Origin: Vitrella brassicaformis
Taxonomy: Eukaryota; Sar; Vitrellaceae
Assembly: GCA_001179505.1 (NCBI GenBank)
Contig: CDMY01000313.1
Span: 1-33,905 of the forward strand
Length of the DNA: 33,905 nt
Reading direction: 5' to 3'
Below, piece by piece: positions 20,701-32,600 of this stretch; positions within the stretch are counted from its first letter, which is position 1; every line of letters starts with the position of its first letter. The notes below the pieces were generated by a model, which saw only the letters and a program-made list of their open reading frames with translations, was not told the origin of the DNA and did no database searches. The position numbers were made by a program, and so were the translations under genes.

Positions 20701-21126
20701 AGAATGGCACGCAGGAACACCTGTCAACGGTTCAATGAATGCCACACAGAAAGACAAGGGTCCGGGCGCGTGTGTGTGCATCCATCCATCCATCCATCCA
20801 TTCATGTGTGTGCGTCTGCTTACTGTTTTGACTTGGTCTGTCTTGAGGAACCTGAGATCGAGGGTGATGGTGTCAAGGAAGGAGGGGTAGGGGTTGGACA
20901 CGAAGTCAGCTGCAACACACATAGCAGGCAGACAGACAGACAGACAGATAGACAGACACACAGACACGCATCACTGCAATGACTTAGCATTTCACTCACT
21001 GTTGGTCTCATGGAAGATGGAGTCGACCCATCTTAGCTTGATCTCCCCTCCGCCCTTCCGCCACGCCACCCCGCCGCCCTCACCCTCCTCGCGCTGCTGA
21101 TGGTGGTGCGATAACGTCTCGCCCAT
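17707..21126 (-). CDS. GH13 alpha-glucosidase, maltodextrin glucosidase/neopullulanase-like
   Basis: Seventeen exons (21126-21000, 20909-20824, 20720-20623, 20550-20347, 20257-20143, 20063-19892, 19809-19670, 19599-19425, 19351-19262, 19173-19115, 19026-18907, 18825-18690, 18582-18472, 18400-18300, 18176-18075, 17976-17926, 17853-17707) join in phase to 677 residues. An N-terminal beta domain (about 45-165) of the MalZ/neopullulanase kind precedes AVFYQIFPDRFR, which opens the TIM barrel. Family motifs: NGDLDGI, GVNALYLNPIF, region I DVSINH (284-289), nucleophile Asp367 in AWRFD, acid/base Glu404 in GEHW, transition-state Asp490 in GSHD, and PSIYYGDEIGIPGR. All catalytic residues are present. 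The predicted reaction is hydrolysis of alpha-1,4 bonds in maltodextrins or similar glucans. No signal peptide is visible, suggesting cytosolic action. The frame is open upstream of the chosen ATG, so a longer N-terminus is possible. Confidence 0.93.
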
Positions 21127-21602
21127 CGACACAAGTGCAGATCTTCCTCCTGTGAATAAATCGCTGTGACAGCAACACTGCAGGCACTGCAGCAGGGCGC
21201 TTCGTCGCTTTGCTTGAGCCGAGAACTTGCGAGCTTGAAGCCGACACACTTTTGAGCTCGCAGCTCTTGCAAACCGAGAAGCGCAGCCGGTAAGGGAGAT
21301 GGGGGAAGGTGTGAGAGCGACGCAGTGAGGAAAGACGGGATCTGTGACAAACACAGGCACAGACACAGACACAGACAGACAGACAGTCAGGCAGCCGAGC
21401 GAGACAGTCAGTCGCACAGCGTCCAGCAGCCACCCGCAGACGCAGGCACTCGCTTCGCCGTGCAAGATGCATCGACCCCTGTGCTTGCTGTGTGCTGTTT
21501 GTCTCGTGTGTGTCACAGCCTCAGAGGTGTCGGTCGCTGCGTGGTAGTGGCTGAGAGTGACTGACCTCTGTTTGTCTGTCGTGATCTGATCACTCAATCG
21601 CC
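21127..21602. promoter_or_regulatory. Divergent intergenic region between GH13 and eIF3c
   Basis: These 476 bases separate two head-to-head start codons and must hold the promoters and 5' leaders of both genes. A (CACAGA)n-like tract lies at 21352-21383. A short upstream frame for eIF3c lies at 21467-21547. No core promoter motif is recognised. Confidence 0.6.
21467..21547 (+). CDS. Candidate upstream ORF in the eIF3c leader
   Basis: ATG to TAG encodes 26 residues rich in Leu, Cys and Val (MHRPLCLLCAVCLVCV at its start), ending 55 bases before the eIF3c ATG. It resembles a tiny hydrophobic peptide but may simply be a chance frame. If transcribed it would act as a uORF on the eIF3c message. 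Confidence 0.25.
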   Translation: MHRPLCLLCAVCLVCVTASEVSVAAW

Positions 21603-24600
21603 ATGGAGGTACGCCGCCAAGCGAACAAGGCTCATGCACACGACGCACACGGCACATGTGCACCTGTGTATTGCTGACCGACCGACCCATCAGGCTGGCA
21701 GCAAGTTTTGGGCCAAGGGCGGCGGGTCGTCGTCGGAGGAGAGCGAGGAGGAGTCAGAGGAGGAGGAGCAGCAGGTGGGAGGCCTAGGAATGTCGTCACT
21801 CGCATCTCCTGCTCATGGGCTGGTTGGTTGGTTGGTCGATTCGTTCGTTCATCAGGTGCAGCTGCGTCCCGGGCTGGCCAAGTGGGCAGTGGAGTCGTCG
21901 AGTGATGAGGACGAGAAGCGCGTGGTCCGCAGCGCACGCGACAAACGATTCGACGAAATGAGAACCGTACGCTCACACAGATTCACGTGAATCACGTGTA
22001 CGCGGTGACGCTGTGGGATGTCTCGAGTATATGTGTCTGTCTGTGTGCTTGATTGTCTTTGTCAGGCGGTGCACAACATGCGCAACCACATCCGCATCGG
22101 CGACTTCTCTGAGCTGCTGACCGACTACGAGGATTTGCTGAAGAGCCTTGTCAAGGCCCGCCAGATCGTGGACGAACAGGGCAAACCAAAGTTCTTCGTC
22201 AAGGCCATTTACGAGCTGGAGGCAAGCAACGAAGACAGACGCATCTATGGCTGCGTGTGCAACGGTGTGTATCTGTGTGTGCAGGAGTTCATATCGACGA
22301 CGTATGCAGACCGCGTTGCCTTCAAGAAGCTGAGCAAGAGCAAGGCCATCGCCTTCAACACGCTGAGGAGCAAGGTCCGCAAGGGCAACGAGGAGTTCCG
22401 CGAGGACATCGACCACTGCAGAATGGTCAGTCGCTTGGCGCGGACGCCGACTGACCACACGGATGGCTATATCTATGTGTGTGTGTGTGTGTGTGTGGTG
22501 GCAGGACCCCGACGTGTACGACGAAGACGAGGAGGGCGGCGACGAAGACGAAGACGAAAGCGAGGTAACCTAACCTCACTCTCTCGCCCTCTCCTCATCC
22601 CCCCACCCCGCAATCGCTGGTGTGCTGGTGTGTGTGGACGTACCCATCTTAATCAATCAGTCTGAGGAGTCTGACGAGTCAGAGGAGAGCAGCGAGGAGG
22701 AGGGCGGCGGGGCCAAGGCCGGCAAGGACAAGGACGAAGACGAGGAAGACGAATCGGAGAGCGAAGACGAATCAGACTGGGACGATGACGGTAAGCACCT
22801 ATAAATGTACGCTGTACTCACACACACACACACACACACTCGCATGGTGGTTGGCTGCAGAGAACGAGGAGGCATCGGACACCGAATACGCCGACAAGCA
22901 CAGCAAGGCCCTCGCCAAATGGGGGTACGCTGCCTGTCTTGTCTGCCTGGCAAAAGGGGGAGGGAGAGCAGAGCGACATTATCGTATACATATTGTGGTG
23001 TCTGTGTTTTGCGTGCAATGCAGCGCGAAGGGCGGTGGCGGTGAGGAAAAGAAGCCCAAGAAGACCGAGGAGGAGAAGAAATTGCGACAGGCAGACAAGA
23101 AAAGTGAGCCAGCCAGGGAGACACACAGAGGGGATAGACAGAGGGAGATGAGCATGTGCATTGTGTGTCCCTCTCTGCTGCTGCACAGTCAAGGAGCCCA
23201 AAAAGATCAAGCGGGAGAGAATCGCCGAGTACGCACACACACGTGTGCTGCAATCATGCAGATCAAAAACATCACACATTCACACACGCCACACCGGCAT
23301 TGTCCCGTTGGCAGGGCCGAACGTGACATGGAGAATTTCGTCGGCTTTGAAGCCATCGATTCGCCGTCGGCACTCAAGAAGAGCGTCGCCGAAGTCATCG
23401 CATCACGGTCACTCAGCACACACACACCACACCACACCACAGCCAAGTGGTGCACACCCGTCCTCGCCGTCTGCTGTGCGCTTGTGGTTGTGCAGAGGCC
23501 GCAAGGGCACTGACCGTCAAGTGCTCATCAAGTACGTGGCAGCGAGCCAGGAGAAGGAAGGGAACCTGCACACGTGTCGAATGTGTCTCGTTGGCTGTGC
23601 CTGTCTGGTCTGCAGGCAGCTGACTCGTCTGCTGCACGTGGCCGAGAAGAACAAGCTGGGAATCGACAGCGAGCTCCTGGTAAACACACACACACTGGAC
23701 ACACACACACACACACACACACACGGGCAGCATACACACGCGTGTGTGTGTATTGTGTTCATTGCAGGTGTTGTCTCTGCTGATCTCGTCGCACTTCGAC
23801 ACTGCATCGGGAGTGTTCTCGTGCCTCACCGCCAGCATATGGGCCGACACCACCACATACGTCGACATGATGGTATGGTACCCACACACGCACACAGACA
23901 GACCCTCACTCGTTCGTTCATCTGGTCTCTCTGGGTGCGGTGCATTGATTGCGTCGAATCGAATCGCTCTGTGTGTCATCCATCCATCAGGTTGACATGC
24001 TCAAGAAGAACCCCGGCCTGTGCATCCAGTCGGTCGAGGGCGACGAGGAGGCCATCGTCGAGAAAGACGAATCCGGAAAAGAAATCGACGGTCGGTCAAG
24101 CCCCCTCCCCCCTCCCTCCCTCTACGCACACATATGTCTGTCTGTCTGTCTCACTTCTCCCTCCCTCGCAGCCAAGGCGCGCACGTTCATGGTTATGTCG
24201 TCGCACCTTGAGCGCCTCGACGACGAGCTGACCAAGGCATTGCAGTTCACGGACGTGCACACGCCCGAGTATGCGGAGCGTCTGGGTCAGTCGCTGGACT
24301 TCCTCACCCTCCTGTGGAAGGTGTACGTATGGCTCAAGGACACCGAGAAGACCCAGGAGGTCGTCAAGGTGGCGCTGCGCATACTGGAGCAGATCTACTA
24401 CAAGTGAGAGGGAGGGAGGGAGGGAGGGAGGGAGATTGGGTGTGATTGATATGTTTGTATCTCTCTATCTTTCTCTCTCTGCGTGTGTGTGTGTGTGTGT
24501 AGGCATCGTTCGATAGCGTCGCGTCAGTGGGTGCTGACCAAGAAGAGAGCGCAGGACAAGGGATGGGAAAGCGCAAACCTACTCCCAGACGTACGCAGGC

Positions 24601-26720
24601 AGCTGATCGACACACGAGCCCCCCCCCCACACACACAGGCCTGCACATGAATGAAGATGTGCACCACGAGTGCGCCCATGCTGAATGCACTGCAGCCCGA
24701 GAAAGCGGAGGATGTCGTCAAGGAGCTGGTTCAGCTGGTCTACCAACACGGTGAGTGAGCAGCCAAACAACCTGAAAACAAAGCAAAAGACAAACGAATG
24801 TCGCGCGACTCGACTGCCCTCTTGTGTGTGTGCAGGTGACGAGAAAGCCCGACTCCGCGCGATGCTCTACGAGGTGACCTTCACCGCCCACGCCCCCTGC
24901 ACACACCCACCCACCCCCACCCCCAACACACGCACATCCGTCCATCCCGTCCTGATTGCAGGCCTATCAGCATTCCCTGCACGACCGCTACGACGCCGCC
25001 AAGGACCTGCTGCGCCTCACCAACGCGCAGGACCTCGCCATGCAGTATGACGTGTCGGTGCAGATTCTCTACAACCGGAACCTCGTGCAGGCGGGGCTCT
25101 GCGCCTTCCGACACGGCAAGATCGCCGAGGCACACGCCAGCCTCATGGAGGTGTGCGCTCAGGCCAAGCTGAAGGAGCTGTTGGCACAGGTGAGCGAGTG
25201 AGTGCGTCTCTATCTATCGGTTCGGTTCGACTCGTGTGGTGGGGCGGTCGGCATCTTGCTGTCTGTGTCTGGTTGGTTGGTTGTGTTGATTGTGGGTGCC
25301 GGCAGGGTATGTCCAACCTCCGCCCAGAGCAGCGCACGCCCGAACAGGAGAGGGCGGAGAGGCGCCGGCAGCTGCCGTACCACATGCACATCTCGCTGGA
25401 GCTCATCGAATCTGTCCACCACATGTAGCCACCACAAGACACACAGAGACAGACAGACAGACAGAGAGAGAGAGAAAAAAAGGCGAGAGAGACGTGTGTG
25501 GCTGTGTGTGTGTTCCTGCCTGCCTGCCTGCCTCCTTGTCTGTCTGTGTGTCAGTTGTGCGATGCTGCTGGAGGTTCCCAATCTGGCCATGCAGCCGTAC
25601 CAGTCGCTCGACACGCGCAAGAGGGTCATCTCAAAGTACTTCAGGAAACAGCTCGACGCATACGAGAAACAGGTCTTCACCGGCCCCCCTGAGAACCCTC
25701 GCGAGACCGTCATGGCGGCCACAAGAGCCCTGCAAAAGGGTGAGTGAGGGGAGCCAAGAGCGGCACCAAGTACCTCTCTCTCTCTCGCCGTCTGGGCTGC
25801 TTGTGTGTGCGTTAGGCAACTGGCAGGAGTGTTGCGACTACCTGTTTAGCCTGCGGATCTGGGAGCTGCTGCCCAGCAGCAGCGAGGAGGAAATGAAACG
25901 CGTCAAGGCCAACGTCACCGAGCACGTCAAGAGGGAGGCCCTCAGGACATACCTCTTCACCGTAAGCTGAGCAGCGGCACCTCACCAGGCTGCAGCGAGC
26001 CAAGCAGCCTGGGGTGGCATAGCAGAGAGGGGGAGAGTGAGTGGCGGGCGATTCGGGTGAGTGCTGGATTGATTGGTTTGTGCGTGTGTGCAGTATAGCA
26101 GTTTGTATGAGTCGTTCGCGCTCACCCAGCTGTCCAAAATGTTCGACCTGCCCGTCAAGGAAATCCACCGAATCGTCAGCAAGGTCCGTCACACACACAC
26201 TCCCACTTGAACACACACAAGCCACTCCCTCCCTCCCTCCCTCTGAATGTGTGTGTGTCCATCTTTCTCTCTCTGTCAGATGATGATCTCCCAAGAGATC
26301 CCGGCCACCTGGGATGAGTCGTCGGAGTGCATCCTGGTCCACCGCATCGACCCGAACCCCATCCAGTACCTCGCCACACAGCTCGCCGAGCGCGTCGCTC
26401 AGACCGTCGAGGTCAACGAGCGCATGGCCGAGTCCAAGAAGGGCCGCGGCCCGCCTCTCGACCGCCCAATGATGTTCTTCCAGGACCGCGACGACCGCTA
26501 CGCCGAGACGTCATACGAGCGCCGGAGCGGCTATGGCCCCTCTTACGGCGGGGGGCAATACGGCGGCAGGGGCGGCGGCTTCCGGCTTGGCTACCGAGGG
26601 GGCTACGGTGGCGGCCGGGGAGAAGGCGGCCGAGGTGGCGGGTTCCGCGGGCGGGGCGGGGGCATTGGCTACGGCTACCGCGGGAGCACCGGGGGCGGCC
26701 GGGGGAGAGGGGGGTACTGA
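21603..26720 (+). CDS. EIF3C: Eukaryotic translation initiation factor 3 subunit c
   Basis: Core eIF3 subunit, cytosolic, part of the PCI octamer that bridges eIF1/eIF5 and the 40S ribosome. Twenty-five exons give 975 residues: 21603-21608, 21694-21774, 21856-21966, 22066-22221, 22285-22425, 22505-22564, 22661-22790, 22861-22924, 23024-23103, 23189-23228, 23315-23407, 23496-23531, 23616-23679, 23768-23872, 23991-24090, 24172-24403, 24503-24590, 24657-24750, 24836-24873, 24962-25189, 25306-25424, 25555-25739, 25816-25961, 26094-26183, 26280-26720. The first exon is just ATG GAG. Family signatures are [81 protein letters not shown] and the PCI region [18 protein letters not shown]. An acidic Glu/Asp/Ser region separates N-terminal and core parts. 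The C-terminus (about 895-975) is a Gly/Arg/Tyr-rich RGG tail. The intron 22222-22284 uses a GC donor; the exon 18 acceptor is less certain. Confidence 0.95.
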
Positions 26721-27360
26721 GGCGTGTGGTGAGGGGGGTGGGTGTGTTTCAAGCATTCATCGGGTGGGTGAATGGATGGGCGGTGGGGATTTTAATGAGG
26801 GGCGATGTGGCCTGTCTGTGAGTGAGCGCATGGTGCGTGGGACGGGCGGCGGGCGGTGTGTGACTCTGTGCTGGGAGTGCGTCGCACTGCTGTCTGCCTG
26901 CCTGCCTGCCTGGTTGGCGAGACATTTTTTCATGACACACCTCTCGTGGCTGCAGGATGAAGCGTAAGGTGTGTCGGTCTGAATGAATGGGCGTGTGCGT
27001 GTTGGTGAGGCCACACAACAGACACAGCTGACATTAAACATGAACACACTGGTCCTTCCACAGATACATGGACTTGTGTCAGTCGGAGCACACCGTCCAC
27101 ACCTGGACACACCCCTGCACCCTTCACAGTGTGTCCATCTCTTCCTCTGCTGCCGTGGTGAACACGTCTTAACGCGAATCGTCTTAGACACTGAACCAAC
27201 ACGTACACTCACCCACAAAGAACACACCAAGGAGCCGAGTTCTCTAACGCGCAGAGACCTATGGCTTATCGACACAGCACAGTTCACAAGGGGGCGTAGG
27301 AGGGGGCAAGAGCAGCAAGCATGAAAGACATGAACAACATGGACACGCCACGCAGGCAGG
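26721..27360. other. Convergent intergenic region; no gene seen
   Basis: Lies between the 3' ends of eIF3c (+) and the lectin gene (-). Contains short TGCC repeats near 26894-26912; otherwise only unsupported short frames. No obvious polyadenylation signal was recognised. Confidence 0.5.
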
Positions 27361-29656
27361 CTATCTGCCTCTTCTCCTTCTCAGCTCTGCGAGCTGGAGG
27401 GCAGCCGTAGCACCGAGCTTCTCTTGCCGAGCGGTGAAGTCTTGCATGCTCATGCACTGCATCATGACCTCCAAATACTTCGGAGTGCCCGGACACCTGT
27501 CCACCGCATTCAAACCCTGAACGAGACACACGAAGGAGAGAGAGACACGACAGTAATCGTCTTGTCCTTCGTCTGTTCGTCTGGCGGGGTGTTGTTTACC
27601 GCGTTAGATGGGTCGACTTGGCACTGATGGACGCCCTGGCACCAATCCCTCACCCTTTCGGTCACCTCCTCAACACAACTCGTCGAATATCCCTCAGGAG
27701 CAGGCAGCGAACCGTCACTCTCCACCGCAAGCACATCCTCCTCAGCCCCGCCCACAGAACTCGCCGCCACGTCCTCAAGCGGCGTCTCGGCCGCGGCGGC
27801 CGACGGCCGACACACAGAAAAGCCCTCCGTCCTGCCCCACACCGCCCTCTCAATAAACAGAACCTCATCTCTTGAACAAGACAACGACTTATCCACTGCG
27901 TTCGGGCAGACAATTCTCTGCTGAATGGCAGAGGAGAGGCCTGGCGGGGACTACCCTGGAGGGGCCCTTGCTGGTCTGTCGGTCGCTTCAGCGTCTCGCC
28001 TGCACACAGCGGGCAGGTCTTGGTCGCAGGGGACCTCGGCAAGGAGGAAGAGAGGCGACCCGGCGTCCTGCGGGCCCCACCTCAGCTGCCCACACCCCCA
28101 CTGAATGCCGGCACTCCGCCTCCTGTCTCTCTCGATAAGTGACAGGTGCCAGAAGGGGGTGGGGGTGACCGGCGAGAGGGCCGCTCTTCTGTCGTGCCCG
28201 TGCCTTTGTGCTTGGTTGACTTGTATGGTCGAAGAGACGTTGTTGAAAGCCGGGTCGGTGAGGCGGTCTGGCAGGGGTCCGAGGTGCTGCGGCGGGAGTG
28301 ATCCTGGGTGGGGGTCGAGTGGCGACTGCCAGCCGGTGCCGGCCGTGCCGCCATGGTCGATGGCCGCCTCGTAGTGCCGTTTCGCGCCCACCCAGCAGCC
28401 TTGGCTCCTGATACATGCATGGATGTGTTCCAAGCCAGATGAGCAGAGAAAGGGAGAGGGAGAGTTTTCTGTCTGCTGTGGTATTCTTTCTGATCGACCT
28501 GACTGACCTGCATATTTGTGTGAGGACAAAGTAGGCCTCCTGGGGGGAGGCCACGCTCGCGAGATAGCTCTGTGTGGGTGGGTTGAGGATGTCGTCCTTC
28601 GTACAGGCCTCCCCGCCCTCAGCGAAGCTCATCTTCATGCCCGGGTGCGCCACCCGCCAGCAGGAGTACTCCTTCTCAACGCCCTTGAGACACCGTCCGG
28701 CACCGAACAGGCTGCCGGCCTCGCTGCCCTCTGACAGAGGGCTCCTGGTCTTGACGAGCGAGCCTGTGGGGGCCTCGTTGAGCGCCAGGTAGAAGATGTC
28801 CTCGGGCTCGTTTGTGAGGTGCGCGCGCTTGTCGGAAGGGTCGCCGCCGCGAGAACAGATCTCGCCGCACAGGTGGGCCTCAAACTGACAATGGCGTGTA
28901 GAGAAAGACACATAGACACACCAGGTGGGCACCAGGTCTGTGTCTGTGTCTGTGTGTGTGAGTTGTCACCCCGTTCGAGTCGGCGCTGTCGAGCCGCACT
29001 GAGACGGCGTGTGTCTCGCGGACAGTCGGTGGCACTGCGAACAGGTGGGGCTTGCTGTGGCTGGTGAAAACGATCGACCTGTCTGCTTTGGGGAACTCCA
29101 CACGCCTTCTCTGGCCGTCGATGCCCTTGCCGTCGTATGGGACCGCCATGTACTCCCTGTCGGCGAACAGACCGAAAGGCACCTTTCTCTCCCCCCCAAC
29201 AGTGGGCGCCATCGCCATCCACCCCACAACCTCATCCTGGTGCTCTCTTCCAGCCGACGGGCCGCCAAGGGTCACCTTGTCGTCTTGCAGCGCCATCCAG
29301 AAGCCGTCTTCGTGGGTCTTGTTGATGCGCACCACTAGGTAGCCCCCCTGCAAGTATGACTGCACTTGAGCGATGACCACGGGAGGCGCGTCGAACCGCT
29401 CGGGAAAGACGACCCACTGGAAGGCGCCGTCGCCGCGGACCTTTGTAGCGCCCACATGGAAGGGCAGCTTCAGCGTGGAATGTGCGTGTGCAGCAGATGT
29501 GTCGGTGGTGGGGTCGTATGGTGGTGCGGCGATGAAGCTGCCTCGGTCGATGGCGAGGATGTCGACCGTCTCGGGGTCGTGCTGCTTGTCGCGGCAAGAG
29601 GCCTCCTCCACACGAGCATCGAAGCACCAATGGTCCGGGGACGGGCACCTACAAGA

Positions 29657-29690
<34 letters not shown>

Positions 29691-32600
29691 TCGACGCGTC
29701 AGTGGGTGATCAACTCAAAGACTCACTTATAGTCGGTGCTTTGCCCCCTTCGCAGGTGTTTCAGCCTCCCCACAGCCTCGGTCGAATCACGATTGAAGGC
29801 CGGGCCCAGAAACACAACCGGCGGCAGCAGGTCAGCAAACTCGTCCGCCGCAGCACTGGCCGACGCCCCCTCCCCATGTAGAGTGCGGCGGAGCAGCACC
29901 GTCGTCCACTCGCTTGACAGCTTCAACCGGCCGCTCTCGCCGATGGTGACGAGCGCCGAGGGGGTGAATGGCTGCACGGGCTCGACGGCGATGTTCTCGC
30001 CGGGCAGCATGAGGGGGTAGTTGCTGTAGGGGACGTTCTCGAAGGCGCTGGGGGCGACAGCGAGGGCGGCGACGGTCGTGCCGTAGGGGAGGGACACCGT
30101 CCGTTCGGATTGCGAGGTCGGGGCCGTCTCGACGTCGGTGCTCTCCTCGAAGCCCGTGGCGCATCCGTGATCCTGACCGTGGTGAGACATGAACACATGG
30201 GGGCGATTGATGGATGGATGGATGGCTTCTCTCACCTCATAGACGACTTTGGCGTGTTGGCCGTCGACGTCATTGGCCCTGAGTGACGCGGGGTTGTGCT
30301 CGACATCCACAGGGGGCGGGTCAGAGTACTGCGGGGCGAGGAAGAGCATTGGGTAGCGGTTGACCAGGGTGTCGTGCTCCTCGTCCAAGAAGGGCCGGGG
30401 ATACACCAGCGACAGATGCTCGCCGCCCTTCTGCAAGTCTTCGCGGGTCTAACCAACACAGATGCATGGCGGCGAGAAAGCTGCCTGTCTCTTGCTTCTG
30501 TGCTGTGTGTGTGTCTGTATAGGTGTGTACCACTTTGAATGCAGTGAATGTCCGCCGGCCGAGGTGCCCCGATGTGGCGGCGTCGAGGGCGATGTAGCCG
30601 ACCCGCTCGGTGGGGTGAGGGATGGACCGGCCCACCTGAACAACAGCCACCCAATCATTGGCATGGATGGATCTCGAGAGAGAGAGAGATACCCTCCCTC
30701 CCTCCTCACCTCTGTGAGGGAGACATCCTTGAGGTTGAGCTTGAAGTTGTGGTCAGTGACGTTGACGATCCGCGTCTCGACGTAATCCGTCCCCTCATTC
30801 GTTTGCAGCTGACCAAAGCCAACAGAGACACAAGGCATATACTGACTGATTCATGCCGTGTGCATGGGATGCGCTGCTCCTGGCCCACTTGCCTGTGTGA
30901 GGACTAGTGGTGGCGTGCCGAACGGCGCCTTGAGTGAGACGGCGTGCATGTGTTTGTCGCCGACGACATCGGCCACATTGGCTTCCACAGTCAGCCCCTC
31001 CATGGTGCGATACCGACCTGCCTGCAGAGCGATCCAGCTGACGTGCACACGGGCTGCGGCCTTCGACTTGCGACAGGGGCTCGCCTGACCGACCATCGAC
31101 CAGCCAACCCATGACGCAACCAGGAATATTACCCCCCACCGCTCCCTCTCTCTCACCGACCTGCAGCTTGATATCAAAGCACCATGTGCCGACGTTGTCC
31201 GTGTCCAACGAGGTCCCCTGCGCAGATATCCCGCCGGCATGCATAAAGCGGCTCCCTCCCGGCGTGCACGAAGGGTCCGACGCAGACGCAGGCCGCACAT
31301 TCCTGATCCTTGGCAGCGGCAGCCCCTTGACAGGCCCGGGGAAGGCCAGCACGACGGGATAGGTGTAGACCTGCTGCAGCCTGACGGTGACCCAGCCTTT
31401 CTCCTTGAAGAGTGCTGTTGTTGTTTCGGCCTCATCGGTGCCGGTGTGGAGGTCGCTGCCGCCCGGGTGGCCAAGGGTGAGGAAGAGGGAGCCCGTTTCG
31501 CCGATGGGGATCTGGCCGGCCTGCGTGGCCGCCTCGAAGTCGCTCGGAGGGGGAATCGCCGTCGGCTGGAAAGCTGCATGCCATGTATCAGACATGAGAC
31601 ACGACGCTTCTGCGCTCCTTGCTGCCTTTGTTCCTATTTCGGCTCACTGTCCGCAACCACCTCCAGTGGCGCGCTGTCCTTCTCCTCATCCAGAACAAAG
31701 TACCCCACTGTCTCATTGTAGACCCTGCCGCTCCCCACCTCCCCGCCATCCCGCAGTGTGCGCTCCACCGTAAGGTTCGCCGTCTTGTGTGACCGGTGGC
31801 CCGCCCTCACGTGGAGGGGGGTGGTCTCGCGGTAGGTCAGGATGGAGGCCAGCACGTGGGGGCTCGTGGTCTTGCCGAAGTGGTTCCTCCGCCGCCGGTT
31901 GCCGCCTCCGAGACGCTCTTCCTCGGAGGTGACCGTATCCGTTGTGCCTTCTGCACCGGAGGCGGTCGGGGGCGCTGATTCGCCGTCTTCGGGTGGGAGC
32001 TCTTCATCGTGTGGCGGAAACTTGCCGATGGGGACAACCCTGTCATTTGCCACGTGCTGACACACACCAGAGAGAGAGGACAGAAGGATGGAGGGTCCGT
32101 GTCCGATTGGATGAAGGTGCATCGTGTCTCACCACTCGTCCAGATGAAAATGCCCGGCTGCCGAAGAAGCCCTTGGGGCTGACCTCCATGGCCATCCACC
32201 CCACACGCTCCGTCGGGTGGTTGTTGCCGAGGTCCGCACCGTCTCCCTCCAAAGCCAGCTCGAAACCTCCCGCCGTCACGTGTCTCACTCGGGAGCTCAC
32301 AAAAGACCGCCCGCGGGACGTCTGGATCTGCACACCACACGCGAAAGAAAAAGAGACAGCCATCCAGAAAGGGTCAGAGACAACAGGATGGATGGCAGTC
32401 ACCTGCAGGACGATCAGCGGTGGTGTGGGGAAAGGGTCGTCGAAGAGCACGGCGTGGAAGGCCCGGTCGCCGGGGACCTCCACCGATCCCGTCTGGAAGA
32501 GGTGGCCGTCGTCAGAGCGGAAGAGGCCGGCTTCCACGGCCAGCCAGTCCACTCGCTCCTGCTTGTGCCAGCCATCTGTCACGTTGCCAACCTAAGAAAG

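Noticed and set aside
20992-21690. Longer GH13 N-terminus starting at 21690
   Set aside because: The extension is Cys/Val/Ser-rich and repeat-derived, and it overlaps the first exon and intron of eIF3c on the other strand; the ATG at 21126 is more plausible.
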